The notes: a model not told the origin generated them from the letters alone. Positions 46,431 through 56,022 are shown, numbered from the stretch's first letter. The stretch is DNA of 64,000 nt from Dyella flava (GCF_016904955.1 NZ_JADIKE010000038.1:1-64000); one strand, 5' to 3'. A program made the numbers and translations.

Positions 46431-47162
46431 ATGAAGAAGCAGCCAAAACTTATTTTGCGGGAAAGTTGCGTCAATGACCTGAGCGGGATGTGGCCTGTCG
46501 GGCGATTTGTCGAAATGGGTGCCGGTACCGGGCATATGACGCGGATTTTTCTTGAGCGAGGGTTTTACGGCGCTTGCTACGATCTTGGTATGAATAGTCG
46601 CCAGATATTGCGCGAAAATCTCGCGTATGTGGGTGAGCGCATGCTGGTGGTGGATCGGTTATCCGAATTGGCGGCAGAATCGTTCGACTATGTGTTTGCG
46701 TTTGAGGTGCTTGAGCATATTAAAGAAGATGGCGCAATGCTGCGGGAATGGATGCGATACCTGAAGCCGGGCGGGCGTATTCTTCTGTCTGTTCCAGCGC
46801 ACCAACGAAAGTACGGCAAGTCTGACGAGCTTGTTGGGCATATGAGGCGTTACGAAAAAGAAGATTTACACGCGCTCTTGTCAGATGCGGGTGCAGGCGA
46901 CATCCATATCGTAAATTATGGTTTTCCGGTTACTGAACTTACCCGTAGGCTGTCCAATCGTTTGATCAAGAACGATCATAGCTGCGATCAAATGACACCT
47001 GAGCAACGAAGTATTCGTAGCGCGCAAGCTAGGCCGGTAGTTATTAACAGGGTGCTTTCAGCCGTAAGTGGTGATTTATTTGTTCCATTTTGCAGCATAC
47101 AGCGTTGGTTTTACCGTTACGACCTTGGGGATGGTTATGTGGCTAGTGGAGTAAAGCGCTAA
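46431..47162 (+). CDS. SAM-dependent methyltransferase
   Basis: The 243-residue class I methyltransferase has motif I EMGAGTGHMT at 28-37, the post-I acidic loop and FEVLEHIKEDGAML at 91-104, followed by LKPGGRILLSVPAH. Methyltransferases in glycan clusters often cap a sugar or modify a nucleotide-sugar; the substrate is unknown. It overlaps the convergent GT4 gene on the minus strand by 4 nt at the 3' ends. The AT content is higher than in housekeeping genes. Confidence 0.82.
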   Translation: MKKQPKLILRESCVNDLSGMWPVGRFVEMGAGTGHMTRIFLERGFYGACYDLGMNSRQILRENLAYVGERMLVVDRLSELAAESFDYVFAFEVLEHIKEDGAMLREWMRYLKPGGRILLSVPAHQRKYGKSDELVGHMRRYEKEDLHALLSDAGAGDIHIVNYGFPVTELTRRLSNRLIKNDHSCDQMTPEQRSIRSAQARPVVINRVLSAVSGDLFVPFCSIQRWFYRYDLGDGYVASGVKR

Positions 47163-48277
47163 GCTTCGTGATCCACTAATTGGATCAGTCGTGGCTCAAG
47201 CGAGCTAATTAGTTGTGCCCAGTCATCGATTGCCACAGTGGGAGAGAGTGGATTGTTGAGCTGAGTAAGCAGAGTGCTAGCCAGGCTATCTGGATTAGCC
47301 GCTTGATAAAGAGCTGAGGGCGTATCAGCTAATAAGTCTGCCATTGCTCCAACGCTGGCAGCGGCTACCGGTAATCCGCAGGCTAGCATTTCGTAGGCTT
47401 TTTGCGGGAAGCAATAACGACCAAATGGCGTATCCAGGATACAGATGGCGCCGACATCTAATGCGTTGAACAGCTCGGCTGTACGCGGATGCGGTAGAGA
47501 GCCGAGATAGTGGATCCGGCTACTGGACGGTGGAGGAAAATGCGAATCGATGGGGCCCGCGAGCACCAAGTGCACATCAGGATGCCGTTTTTCGACCACT
47601 TTCCAGGCTTCATAAAGTGTCTCTACGCCCTTGTCTCGGTAGAGGCCTCCAGCGGTGCCAATCAAGGGAATATTGGCGGGCAGTCCGAGCGATTTGCGGC
47701 ATGCAGCCTTATCCAGTGGTCGAAAGACCGCTTTGTCTACCGTGCTCGGCATCGATATAACCTCGCCACGTGCACGATAGACATCAGTCACAAAATCTTT
47801 CAGCGGTTTGCTGGTAGTTGTAACGAGTGCTGCATTGTGTACCGTCCTGCGTAACGTAGGCACCATGCCCGGTATGCGTGCTTGCCCAAAGCCCTCGAAA
47901 TTGTCGTAAAGATCCACTGCATAAGGCCGCTTGAGCCGCTTGGCCAGCCATGCAGATAAAACTACATGTGGTATGTCTGATGCCCCTATCAATAGGTCGG
48001 GTGCGAACTCGCGTAGGCGGCGTAGTAACCTATATGGATAAGCAATAAGCGCAGGTGCATATAGACGACCTAGGGATTGCGATTCCCATCGCAATTGCCC
48101 AGGTAAGGCTTCGTGCGTTTCGTAAATATCATCGTGCTTCTGGTAACTGAGGCAGAATCCCCTCACGTCATGCCCAAGCTTGGCGAGCTGGAAAGGAATT
48201 TCGTACAGTCGGGCGTAGCGGTCGACGATAACGTCCTTGCTCATATAGCGACGCTTGCAAAGAAATGCTATGCGCAT
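47159..48277 (-). CDS. GT4-type glycosyltransferase
   Basis: The 372-residue GT-B protein begins MRIAFLCKRR and has a C-terminal half with GTAGGLYRDKGVETL, LAGPIDSHFP, YLGSLPHPRTAELFNALDVG and the FPQKAYEMLACGLPVAA donor-binding loop. It most resembles glycosyltransferases of surface polysaccharide clusters. It follows glf by 5 nt on the minus strand and is the last gene of that operon. Confidence 0.85.
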   Translation of the reverse strand: MRIAFLCKRRYMSKDVIVDRYARLYEIPFQLAKLGHDVRGFCLSYQKHDDIYETHEALPGQLRWESQSLGRLYAPALIAYPYRLLRRLREFAPDLLIGASDIPHVVLSAWLAKRLKRPYAVDLYDNFEGFGQARIPGMVPTLRRTVHNAALVTTTSKPLKDFVTDVYRARGEVISMPSTVDKAVFRPLDKAACRKSLGLPANIPLIGTAGGLYRDKGVETLYEAWKVVEKRHPDVHLVLAGPIDSHFPPPSSSRIHYLGSLPHPRTAELFNALDVGAICILDTPFGRYCFPQKAYEMLACGLPVAAASVGAMADLLADTPSALYQAANPDSLASTLLTQLNNPLSPTVAIDDWAQLISSLEPRLIQLVDHEA

Positions 48278-48282
48278 CCAGG

Positions 48283-49380
48283 TCAGCCCGTCAGTCGCTT
48301 GGCGGCTGCCAGGGCGGCACCTACAACCTGATCCATGTTGTAGTAGCGATATTGCGCCAGCCGACCTACAAACGTCACATTTGATTCCTTCATGGACAGG
48401 TCTTCATAGCGCTTGAATAGTGCTTCGTTTTCTGCTCGAGGCACAGGGTAATAGGGATCGCCTTCGGCCTGTGGGTATTCGCGCACGATAGACGTTCCTT
48501 TATGTTTTTGCCCAGTTAAATGTTTGAACTCCGTTATTCGGGTGTAGGCATGGTCATTCGGATAATTGATCGTGCCTGTTTCCTGATATTGCTCGACATT
48601 TGGCAGATGTTCGTGCTCGAAACGTAAAGAGCGATAGGGGAGGTGGCCGTGGCAATGATTGAAGTAAGCATCGATCGGGCCGGTATAGACGATATGCGAC
48701 GCTTTTATATTCACGCGTACGTCGGCAAAGTCCACACCAAGCTCCACGGAAATGTTTGGGTGGTCAAGCATGGACTCGAACATTTTTGTATAGCCATGCA
48801 GCGGCATGGCCTGGAAGGTGTCAGTGAAATAGCGATCATCCGTATTCGTGCGAACTGGTATGCGGGCCGCCACACCAGCCTTTAGTCTTGATGGGTCCAG
48901 TCCCCATTGCTTCCGTGTGTAGTTTAGGAAGAATTTTTCGTACAGGTCACGACCTACGCTGTTCAATACGACATCTTCGCTGCTGAGTACGGGGTCGCGG
49001 GGTTCGCGCACCTGCTCAAAAAAAGCCGCTGCGCCCGCCTCATCCAGGTCCAGGCCATAGAGTTGATTGAGCGTGTCGCGGTTGATTGGGAACGGGTAGC
49101 TCTTGCCACCGACGATGCCGCGTACTCGGTGCTCATAGGGTCGCCATTCGGTGAACCGCGACAGGTATTCGAAGATCCGCTCACCGCTGGTGTGGAAGAT
49201 ATGTGGGCCGTAGCGGTGGACCAGGATGCCGTGGGTATCCAGTTCGTCATAGGCGTTGCCGGCGATGTGGGGCCGCTTGTCGATGACGTGCACGTGCCGA
49301 CCGGCGTCCGCCAATTCGCGTGCAACCACGCTTCCGGCGAAGCCGGCGCCGACGATCAGGATGTAAGGAGCAGCTTGCAT
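48283..49380 (-). CDS. glf: UDP-galactopyranose mutase
   Basis: Glf interconverts UDP-galactopyranose and UDP-galactofuranose with reduced FAD. The 365-residue protein has the FAD-binding GAGFAGSVVARELA at 11-24, IDKRPHIAGNAYDE, RYGPHIFHT, the KQWGLDPS arginine-region and the substrate-site YTGPIDAYF. Its length is typical. It shows that the local glycan probably contains galactofuranose. The precursor UDP-galactose would come from galE, whose local copy is broken. Confidence 0.95.
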   Translation of the reverse strand: MQAAPYILIVGAGFAGSVVARELADAGRHVHVIDKRPHIAGNAYDELDTHGILVHRYGPHIFHTSGERIFEYLSRFTEWRPYEHRVRGIVGGKSYPFPINRDTLNQLYGLDLDEAGAAAFFEQVREPRDPVLSSEDVVLNSVGRDLYEKFFLNYTRKQWGLDPSRLKAGVAARIPVRTNTDDRYFTDTFQAMPLHGYTKMFESMLDHPNISVELGVDFADVRVNIKASHIVYTGPIDAYFNHCHGHLPYRSLRFEHEHLPNVEQYQETGTINYPNDHAYTRITEFKHLTGQKHKGTSIVREYPQAEGDPYYPVPRAENEALFKRYEDLSMKESNVTFVGRLAQYRYYNMDQVVGAALAAAKRLTG

Positions 49381-49433
49381 CTGGATATCCTATCGAAGCG
49401 GTATTGTCAGCATTTCGGCTTAAATGGCTGGCT

Positions 49434-51446
49434 CTACCCTTTGAAGCGGTTTCGCAGGGAGTCAACAAAAAGTACGAACTCCAAAGGGATGCGAACATGC
49501 CATGGGGAAAGGGCCATCGAACCCTCCAGCCACATGAAGGAGGGAGATTCGAAACTCTTCCTCTTCGATAGTGCCATGGAGATAACGGTCCATACATCAT
49601 TTGGGCGCAAGGGGCGGCATAGTGGTTTCACGAATGATTTCTCGTGCCGCATGTCGGCGACAGTACCAAACGTGGCCATCGCGCGCGCATCCGACTTGTG
49701 CGGATGTCGCAGCAAGCCTTCCGCGGTGGAAAGGATCTCGCCAACGTGCTCGGTCAATGCGGCCGCGATCTTGGGGTTGGCAGAGACCAGGCGTGCGGCG
49801 GAAACGGCTGCTTCGTGCAGCCGCGTTACATAGGCTAACTCTGCTTCGCTTCGTAGTTCCGGGCCAAAGACGGGGATGCTCCGATTTCCTTCCATGCGAT
49901 AACCACGCGTGGTCGCGTGTGTGGAGGGTAGGAAACAGTGCTCGATGACGACGCGGCGCCGAGAGAAGATGGATCCGGCTTTGGAAATAAATGGGTAGGC
50001 AACGCCTGCTTGAGCCTCGTCGAGATGATCGCGAGCCAGCGCGAGGTAATAGCCTTGCGGGGCATAATGTGAGGCTCCCCCGATATCCATGATGCGTTTG
50101 AGGGCCGCCTGGGAGTTCAGAGACCAGCCCGCGTCGACCAGGGCCCAGGATACATCCTCGAAAAGCCCTTCTTGCTTAAAGTATGAAAGCGCGATTTCAC
50201 GTTTCCGAGTGACCGATGAAACGATCAATTCCGAGGTGGAGGTGTCGCCCATCAGCTCGTCCAGGAAGCGGCGAGCCTGGTCGTGGGACAAGTGCTTCGA
50301 CCACTCGGTGGCGTTGCAGGAAAGCAACTTTCGGATAGTCTCCTGGGTGCCGTTGTCCAGTCCCATCCTCGCAGTAATGTCGTGTCTGCTGCTGGCCTGG
50401 CCGGGAATCACGAGCAAACGCTGCCAATCGGCATTGTCCTGGCTGATAGAGGGCGATAACCACGCTCGGCGTGATCCGTAAAAGTAGTGCAGTTCTATGC
50501 CATTGCCTTCGCTCTGCAGCGCTTGTGCCATCCGAAACATGACCTCGGCATCGCGGGCTACGAAATAAAGCCGGTGTATGCCGTTGCGCTTTGCATGATC
50601 CAGAACCCACATGACGTAAGCCAACAGTAGAGGTACGATGATGCCTTGGATCGCATGGTCCAGTGGGTCGTCTTTATGATCGAGTTGTGCGGCCCCGAAT
50701 AGGCGCAGCCGCCTGGTCAGCGCGGGCAGGAATGACCTGGCCCTGTGCCTGGGTAGTTGGTGGCCAGCCATGCTGGCTTCGCGGGCGGTCAACATGCCGC
50801 CGCGGAAATGGCTGGCTTTGATGCTGGCCCTGGTTGCCATCCGGATGTCTGCATGCAGATTGTCACCGCTGTGGATAAGTTGCGATGCGTCCAACCCTTC
50901 CGCCTTTAGGACGTGTTGGAAGAGTTGTCCATAGTGTTTCGTAACGCCGACATCGCAGGAAACATATAGCGCGTCTTCTTCCTTCATCACGCCACGCTCC
51001 TTGAGTATGGGGGCGAGGAGGGCAGACGGCAGATACATGTCAGAAATGAAGATGATCCGGTGACCCATCCGGCGCAGGTTTTCAATGTGGGAAACTACTG
51101 CTGGGATGGGATAGATGCTGTCTCGCTCGAGATCGATCTCTGCCCGTATCAGGTCTTGCGTCTGGGTGGCTAGGCTATGCGGTATAGGAAAATGTGCGTA
51201 GATTTCGTCAATCGTCACTGCTTGGCGTGGTTGCGCGTGCCTGTACGCTCTCTTCTCGGCGCGTATGCGTAAGGACTGGAAACGCGCGGCAAACTTAAGC
51301 TTTTCCTTATCCGTGAGGCCCGCAGGGGCGAGGCGCAGTCCCAGTTCGTAAAAGAGGTCTCTCGGGTGCGCGCATGTCCGTGTGATGCAGGTGTCGAAGA
51401 CGTCGAAGGAATATGCGACGGGTCGCAGATTGTCAGAGAAAGACAT
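49434..51446 (-). CDS. Large HAD-superfamily protein of glycan clusters
   Basis: The 670-residue protein starts with a HAD hydrolase domain (1 to about 235): motif I YSFDVFDTCITR with Asp15, motif II FISDMY, a KHYG lysine and motif IV HSGDNLHADIRMA. From about 255 to the end is a second region of unknown fold, with FVARDAEVMFRMAQAL, DAGWSLNSQAALKR and a long helical tail. Proteins with this architecture (FDVFDTLI-type HAD, COG5610-like) recur in surface polysaccharide loci, but their reaction is not known. The acid normally found two residues after the nucleophile is Phe here. It lies between glf and a GT2. Confidence 0.72.
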   Translation of the reverse strand: MSFSDNLRPVAYSFDVFDTCITRTCAHPRDLFYELGLRLAPAGLTDKEKLKFAARFQSLRIRAEKRAYRHAQPRQAVTIDEIYAHFPIPHSLATQTQDLIRAEIDLERDSIYPIPAVVSHIENLRRMGHRIIFISDMYLPSALLAPILKERGVMKEEDALYVSCDVGVTKHYGQLFQHVLKAEGLDASQLIHSGDNLHADIRMATRASIKASHFRGGMLTAREASMAGHQLPRHRARSFLPALTRRLRLFGAAQLDHKDDPLDHAIQGIIVPLLLAYVMWVLDHAKRNGIHRLYFVARDAEVMFRMAQALQSEGNGIELHYFYGSRRAWLSPSISQDNADWQRLLVIPGQASSRHDITARMGLDNGTQETIRKLLSCNATEWSKHLSHDQARRFLDELMGDTSTSELIVSSVTRKREIALSYFKQEGLFEDVSWALVDAGWSLNSQAALKRIMDIGGASHYAPQGYYLALARDHLDEAQAGVAYPFISKAGSIFSRRRVVIEHCFLPSTHATTRGYRMEGNRSIPVFGPELRSEAELAYVTRLHEAAVSAARLVSANPKIAAALTEHVGEILSTAEGLLRHPHKSDARAMATFGTVADMRHEKSFVKPLCRPLRPNDVWTVISMALSKRKSFESPSFMWLEGSMALSPWHVRIPLEFVLFVDSLRNRFKG

Positions 51447-51502
51447 GGATTGCCGTATTTCCTTTAGCGCCGTGATCTATGAGGCTGGGGAGTGCCTGTT
51501 AG

Positions 51503-52393
51503 TTATGGCATGCGCGGTATGTCGCGGTTAATGAATTTTGACCATAGCCGAATGAAGCCACCGATGACAGGATGCTCGTACAAGCGCCTAAGTCGTTGTG
51601 AGGAGAAACCCTGTTGGAGCAATGCGGCCAATGCAGGGTTGTATGTCTCACTCCGTAACATGCGATTTCGCACTATCCCCTCGTATAAAGCGAAATGATT
51701 GGACTTGTCTATAACAGAGTTGGCCATAATCCCGGAGCTGGCACTGCGGACGTGGTAGTTGGCTAGCGCCTCGGGTATTACACCGACGTCAAATTTGGCG
51801 ATGAATCTGAGCAAAAAATCCCAGTCTCCCAGCACAGGTAGGGATTCATCAAATGGTCCTACAACTGTGTAGGCTTGGCGCCTGAAAAGAAACGATATTG
51901 GAGGTATTTGGTTGACTTCGGCGATTTGAGCAGCAGACAAGCAGCCACCAAGGGCTCGGAATTGCTTTTCACTTACTTTTGAAACAAGATCGCCCTCTAC
52001 CTTCTCATCAATCTGTAGTGTCAGGGTGGCGACACCATGGATGGTCGGATATGGTGGGTTGTCGATATAGGCCATCGTTTTCTCTAGAAAACGTTCATTC
52101 AACGAGTCATCATCGTCATGAATAAGGATGTAATCCGAATGGCTTTGGGCGATGCCAATATTGGATGCTGCCTCCATGCCGTGAGATCGATTGTTATGGA
52201 TAATTTTTAGGCGGCCATTGTATTTTTTGGCGTTTTCGCGTCCAAGGGCTTCTACGGGAGCCGAATCGCCCCCATCATTAACGATGATATGTGTCCAGTT
52301 TTCTTGGGTCTGGTTCAGTACGCTATATATGGCGCGCTTGAGTAGTAAAGGACGGTTCTTCGTCCTGGTGATAATAGCCGTAAGCGTGCTCAT
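51503..52393 (-). CDS. GT2-family glycosyltransferase
   Basis: The 296-residue GT-A protein has the N-terminal ITRTKNRPLLLKRAIYSVLNQT, IVNDGGD, the metal-binding HDDDDS near 92-97 and a GDWDFLLRF acceptor-side stretch. It has no membrane helices. It probably adds a sugar to a lipid-linked precursor in the cytoplasm. The base composition is visibly more AT-rich than that of the pil genes. Confidence 0.85.
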   Translation of the reverse strand: MSTLTAIITRTKNRPLLLKRAIYSVLNQTQENWTHIIVNDGGDSAPVEALGRENAKKYNGRLKIIHNNRSHGMEAASNIGIAQSHSDYILIHDDDDSLNERFLEKTMAYIDNPPYPTIHGVATLTLQIDEKVEGDLVSKVSEKQFRALGGCLSAAQIAEVNQIPPISFLFRRQAYTVVGPFDESLPVLGDWDFLLRFIAKFDVGVIPEALANYHVRSASSGIMANSVIDKSNHFALYEGIVRNRMLRSETYNPALAALLQQGFSSQRLRRLYEHPVIGGFIRLWSKFINRDIPRMP

Positions 52394-52420
52394 ACAGGAT
52401 CCTTCATAATGCGCTTGGAA

Positions 52421-53143
52421 TTAGACTTTTGTTGCTTCTAACGTCATGGTTTCAAGTTCAAGAAACCCTTCGGGCATCCTATTTCTATTTTCCAATCCAA
52501 TAAATTCACTCGATTGGCTCTCATTTAATTTACATTTCTTGATTTCAGTAAATCCACATTTTTTCAACGAGTGGCGTAGGGTTCGCTCTGAATAAATGAA
52601 TTGATGCCCCCAGTCACGAAAGAAATTATTTATTACAAAGGTAGGGTCGTCAGGTAGTGCGTCCTTCAAGAATGTTTCTGCTGACCATTTCACATATAAC
52701 TGATGCAGCGGTCTTGTTTTTTGGTAGAGTTTGGCTAGGAAGAAAATATCTGGGGTCGATATCCGAATTCTTCCGCCTTTGCGAAGAATTCTGTGGCACT
52801 CGGATAGCATATTTACACCATCTTTGTATGATATGTGTTCGATCATGTGTTCGGTGAATATGAAGTCGAATGACTGATCAGAGAACGGGAATCGTTTTGT
52901 TGCATCTAAGTGGAATACATGGGGGGATGTTGGGTGCAAATCGGCATTGATGAAATCATTTAGGGTATGATTTCCGCATCCAATATGTAATTTCCACTTA
53001 TTATCTTTTGGCTTGTAATTGGAGATTAGTTTTTTTTCGACTCTTGCAAGCATCCGTTTTGCGTTCTCTGCGAATAGCCGCGTCTTTCTATAAGCCTTGA
53101 TCGCAAGGCGGCGCAGTGAGCTTTCCTTGATTGCTGTGATCAT
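52421..53143 (-). CDS. Class I SAM-dependent methyltransferase, AT-rich
   Basis: The 240-residue protein shows KLHIGCGNHTLNDFINADL at 51-69 (SAM-binding start typical of COG4627-like predicted methyltransferases), FTEHMIEHISYKDG near 96-109 and LRKGGRIRISTPD. The N-terminal 45 residues are basic and helical. Its codons are strongly AT-rich (many AAA, ATT, TTT), unlike the rest of the window, which suggests recent transfer. A 119-nt gap separates it from the GT2 upstream. Confidence 0.8.
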   Translation of the reverse strand: MITAIKESSLRRLAIKAYRKTRLFAENAKRMLARVEKKLISNYKPKDNKWKLHIGCGNHTLNDFINADLHPTSPHVFHLDATKRFPFSDQSFDFIFTEHMIEHISYKDGVNMLSECHRILRKGGRIRISTPDIFFLAKLYQKTRPLHQLYVKWSAETFLKDALPDDPTFVINNFFRDWGHQFIYSERTLRHSLKKCGFTEIKKCKLNESQSSEFIGLENRNRMPEGFLELETMTLEATKV

Positions 53144-53262
53144 GAGATGGGCTCTGGCAAGGATTTTTTTCGCGTAGCAAAAGTGATTTCTATCACAATT
53201 TCGGCGTGCTCTTGTTTTTCCTATTTTTTGGTGCTTTTGCTTTTTTATCTGCTTTTACAGGG

Positions 53263-54198
53263 CTATTTGGGATAAAAATTGGGGCGCAATAGTCTTTTAA
53301 GTTGGTGGCCGGCTAAGTATTTTATGGCTAACTGAAGTGGTTTTTTTTTCCTAAGGAGTGCTTTGTGAGTTATAGGGGCATCACGTAGGACGGCTCGAAA
53401 CATCGATAGATTGAAGTAACTGTGATACCAGGCTAACCATGTGTCGCATGCTTTTCGAGCATAGGCCTGATGAGGGCCTGGGAATTCTGCCATTGCTTTC
53501 AAGCGTAAGGCGTCCTCGTCCAGGAAGTTTTTTCTCTGCGATGTAGAGTGGTTGTTCGCAGCAGCTTGAGTTATTGATGCATCATGGCGCCGATAGTCGA
53601 CCAGCACTTCGTCAAGGTAGGCGACATAGTTAAGGTTAGATGCGACAAATGCTAACCACCAGTCGTGTGGCACCATTTTTATAGCTCCGTAACCATTCAG
53701 TATGTGCTTACGGAATATCATGGCATGCCCAAGTACGGAGTTGCTAAAGAGGAAGGGGCGCGGGTCGTTGCCCTGAATCATGTTGAGGGTGTCTGCCAGG
53801 GTGGAGCCTGAAGGCCGGCCCTTGTCGTCGATGAGCCGGCTATTGCAATAAACGAGTAGAGCATCTTTCATGTTTTCGATAAGACGACGGGTCTTGCTGG
53901 GGTACCAAATATCGTCTTGGTCGCAGGGTGAAATCAGTTCGCCGCGGCAAGCTGAGAAGCAGTGCGCGAAATTTTGAATAATCCCATGATTTCCATTGCG
54001 AGTTAGGAGGCGTATGCGCTGATCTTTCGAGGCGTATCTCTCCAGTATTTGCCAAGTAGCATCAGTAGAACCATCATCCGAGACAATAATCTCGAAATTC
54101 GAGTAGTCCTGCGCCAGCAGTGAATCCATCTGCTGTGCAAGGAATTTCTCGCCGTTAAAGGTCGCAAGTGCGATGGAAACGAGTGGCGGGTTATTCAT
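53263..54198 (-). CDS. GT2-family glycosyltransferase (rhamnosyltransferase-like)
   Basis: The 311-residue GT-A protein has VSIALATFNGEKFLAQQMDSLL, VSDDGSTD at 39-46 and the metal site PCDQDDIWYP at 91-100, the pattern of alpha-rhamnosyl and related transferases. A conserved DWWLAFVASNL-type acceptor loop and a C-terminal amphipathic helix follow. The donor is not certain. It lies 27 nt downstream of the flippase gene, so it is probably co-transcribed. Confidence 0.85.
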   Translation of the reverse strand: MNNPPLVSIALATFNGEKFLAQQMDSLLAQDYSNFEIIVSDDGSTDATWQILERYASKDQRIRLLTRNGNHGIIQNFAHCFSACRGELISPCDQDDIWYPSKTRRLIENMKDALLVYCNSRLIDDKGRPSGSTLADTLNMIQGNDPRPFLFSNSVLGHAMIFRKHILNGYGAIKMVPHDWWLAFVASNLNYVAYLDEVLVDYRRHDASITQAAANNHSTSQRKNFLDEDALRLKAMAEFPGPHQAYARKACDTWLAWYHSYFNLSMFRAVLRDAPITHKALLRKKKPLQLAIKYLAGHQLKRLLRPNFYPK

Positions 54199-54225
54199 GA
54201 GTGTCTTCTTGCTTCGGTGTGACAG

Positions 54226-55995
54226 CTAGATCAACTCCGAATGATCGCTTTGAGCTGCACTGTTCGTTTCCCCCGAGGGGGTGGGCTCATTGCCGACCAC
54301 GACCATTTTCTGGCAATGCCGCAGCGATGCTTCTTTATGTGCGATGACAATGATGGTTTTACTGCCAGATAGAGCTCGGATCGCCTCGTTCAGCGCCTCT
54401 TCGGTCTGCTCGTCCAGTGCGCTGGTCGCTTCGTCCATGAGCAACACGGAAGGGTCGCGATACAGCGCACGGGCGACGCCGAGGCGTTGGCGCTGTCCTC
54501 CGGACAAGCGTATGCCGCGATCGCCGACTTGGGTGTCGTAGGCCTGCGGCAGCTCGTCGACGACGAAGTCGTGGATTTGCGCGGCACGGGCGGCGCGTTC
54601 CACGGCGGCCATGTCGATAGCATCGCGGGGTACGCCGAAGGCGATGTTCTCGGCGACGCTGGTGTCCGAGAGGTAGATATGCTGTGGTACATAGCCGATG
54701 GTACACCGCCAGTTTGCTGCGTTGTCGGCAGTGATGGGGACGCCGTCCACACTCACCGTGCCTGATTGCGGATGAAGCAGGCCGAGCAGGATATCCATAA
54801 GAGTGCTTTTGCCGGCGCCGCTTTTGCCCACGATACCCATGCTGCTGTTGGCGGGGATAACTAGGTTAAATCTATCGAAGATCCATTTATCCGGTGCTGA
54901 TGGGTAGGCGTAGCGGATGCCCTGCAGGCGGATCTCCTGGTGCAGGGGCATGACGGTGGCTGGCGTTGCGGCGGGTTCCTTAGGCAGGTTCAGGTCCCGA
55001 GCGATGGAGTCCAGGGTAGACGACGCAAATCGTATCTTTGCGAGGCCCCGATACATGATCTGAGCCGAAGGCAGCATGCGATAGGCCGCGAAGCCATATA
55101 GGCCTAGCGCAGGAAGTACGTGGGCGATGTCGTTGGTTCTCTGCAGTAGCACTAGGGCGATCACAATGAGCCCGGTATAACCCGTGGCCTCAACCAGATA
55201 TAGGGGCGACTGGGCTAAGGTCTCGTTGGTGGCGAAGTGCCGGGAAAATAGGCGCGATGCACGTTCAAAGTGACCGAGATAGGCCTTGGTGGAGTGAGTG
55301 ACCTTGACGTCCTTGATGCCGCCCAGAGCTTCGTTGCAGGCTTGGTAGCGGTGCCCATCGGCCGCCTGGCGCTCCAGCCCGATGCTGGTCAGGCGCTTGC
55401 GCACCAAACCGTAGATGGTGCCGTACAGCACCCCCAAGGTAGCCATGATGCAGATGGCCGTCAGTGCGTCGTAGCAAAGGATCAGCACTGTCATGGCCAG
55501 TAGTACGGCGCCCTGGGCCAGCAGTTGCGACAGGGGTTGCACCAGCTCGAAGAGCAGTTGGTCAACTTCGGAAAGGACGTTCCTAGAAAGAATCGAAGGA
55601 TTGTGGGTCAGGAAGAACTCGTAAGGCTGCTGGAGGTAGCGTGACAGCAGGCGTGTGCTGACGGAGTGCCGCTCCATGTGCACGAAGCGGTTCAGGGTGT
55701 GCAGTGTGATGCTCTTGAACAGGGAAGAAGCAATGACCAGCGCGATGGATGCGAAACCGAGAAGGAAGATGAACTGGCGCGTATCGGTCAGTCCAAGCCG
55801 AAGATAGGCGGCCATGAGCACCGGTGTCTCCTGGATGATGGTCGGCCGGCCGAGCACCGAGAGGAAGGGCATAATGGACAGTACGCTGGCGGTCTCCGCC
55901 ATCGCCATCAGCACGACCAACACGAGCATCCGTATCGCTTTGCGCCGCTCGGCTGGCGTAAATATGCTCCAGATTTTTCTCAGAGTGTCGAACAT
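54226..55995 (-). CDS. ABC transporter, MsbA/PglK-like lipid-linked glycan flippase
   Basis: This 589-residue half-transporter has six membrane helices in the first 330 residues and an ATPase domain with Walker A VGKSGAGKS (about 388-396), YVPQHIYLSD, signature LSGGQRQRLG, Walker B LLMDEATSALDEQ and the switch His (VIAHKE). The family includes MsbA (lipid A) and Campylobacter PglK, which flips the lipid-linked oligosaccharide used for protein glycosylation. Surrounded by glycosyltransferases and TMTC-like genes, a role as glycan flippase is the best inference. It lies 27 nt downstream of the first TMTC-like gene. Confidence 0.87.
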   Translation of the reverse strand: MFDTLRKIWSIFTPAERRKAIRMLVLVVLMAMAETASVLSIMPFLSVLGRPTIIQETPVLMAAYLRLGLTDTRQFIFLLGFASIALVIASSLFKSITLHTLNRFVHMERHSVSTRLLSRYLQQPYEFFLTHNPSILSRNVLSEVDQLLFELVQPLSQLLAQGAVLLAMTVLILCYDALTAICIMATLGVLYGTIYGLVRKRLTSIGLERQAADGHRYQACNEALGGIKDVKVTHSTKAYLGHFERASRLFSRHFATNETLAQSPLYLVEATGYTGLIVIALVLLQRTNDIAHVLPALGLYGFAAYRMLPSAQIMYRGLAKIRFASSTLDSIARDLNLPKEPAATPATVMPLHQEIRLQGIRYAYPSAPDKWIFDRFNLVIPANSSMGIVGKSGAGKSTLMDILLGLLHPQSGTVSVDGVPITADNAANWRCTIGYVPQHIYLSDTSVAENIAFGVPRDAIDMAAVERAARAAQIHDFVVDELPQAYDTQVGDRGIRLSGGQRQRLGVARALYRDPSVLLMDEATSALDEQTEEALNEAIRALSGSKTIIVIAHKEASLRHCQKMVVVGNEPTPSGETNSAAQSDHSELI

Positions 55996-56022
55996 GTAGG
56001 GCGCTGTCGAGAGGAGATTTGA

